Positions 5,844-5,875 of a DNA stretch of 5,875 bases are shown here, piece by piece. The position numbers and the translations under genes were made by a program. The stretch is from positions 1 to 5,875 of the forward strand of contig JAUNBO010000113.1 of the NCBI GenBank assembly GCA_030527065.1, written 5' to 3'. The notes beneath the pieces are model-generated. The model had not been told where the DNA came from, ran no database searches, and saw only the letters and a list, made by a program, of their open reading frames with translations. Numbering within the stretch: the first letter of the stretch is position 1; the number at the start of each line of letters is the position of its first letter. Origin of the DNA: Bacillota bacterium. GTDB lineage: Bacteria; Bacillota; Clostridia; Peptostreptococcales; Anaerovoracaceae.

Positions 5844-5875
5844 AATCAACGCTTTCCGCAGCATAGATCAGCGCC
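5844..5875 (+). other. Short tail after the permease stop
   Basis: Only 32 bases follow the TAG stop of the permease. No hairpin with a T-run and no gene start can be seen, so the operon may continue beyond the window or its terminator lies outside it. Confidence 0.6.

Overview
The window looks like a Firmicutes chromosome, most likely a member of the Clostridia. The grounds are strong AGGAGG-type ribosome binding sites, TTG start codons, an IS110-type transposase fragment that reads like clostridial members, and an ABC ATPase plus long FtsX-type permease pair. The exact genus cannot be read from the sequence. No RNA gene, CRISPR array or intact mobile element was seen.

The locus has two divergent halves around an AT-rich spacer. 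The left half (1 to about 2225) lies on the minus strand and reads, in transcription order: a small membrane protein with 3-4 hydrophobic segments (1764-2141), a 205-aa lipoprotein (909-1526), and two tandem, clearly related membrane-anchored proteins (427-876, and 1-381 cut by the window edge). The two paralogues end in the same SYRIVKE block and look like small extracytoplasmic beta-sandwich (bacterial Ig-like) proteins. The genes may form one operon, but a decayed IS110 transposase fragment on the plus strand (about 1541-1760) separates the first gene from the other three.

The right half (2625-5843) is a plus-strand transport operon. A TTGACA/TATTTT promoter and a very short leader precede an ABC ATPase with every nucleotide-binding motif (2678-3361). 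An 831-aa FtsX/MacB-type permease follows (3348-5843) and overlaps the ATPase gene by 14 bases. Together they should form a self-contained ATP-driven membrane machine with two large extracytoplasmic domains, used for export or for mechanotransmission. Its substrate cannot be read from the sequence, and no two-component system or other regulator lies in the window.

The most unusual structure is a 25-bp perfect direct repeat covering the ribosome binding site and first codons of both the lipoprotein gene (1513-1537) and the small membrane-protein gene (2128-2152). It brackets exactly the IS110 remnant plus the small membrane-protein gene, which suggests that this 590-bp piece was inserted into, or duplicated from, the leader of the lipoprotein gene. 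A perfect 18-bp palindrome lies between the two paralogues. I see rearrangement and duplication here, but no convincing evidence of a wholly new system.
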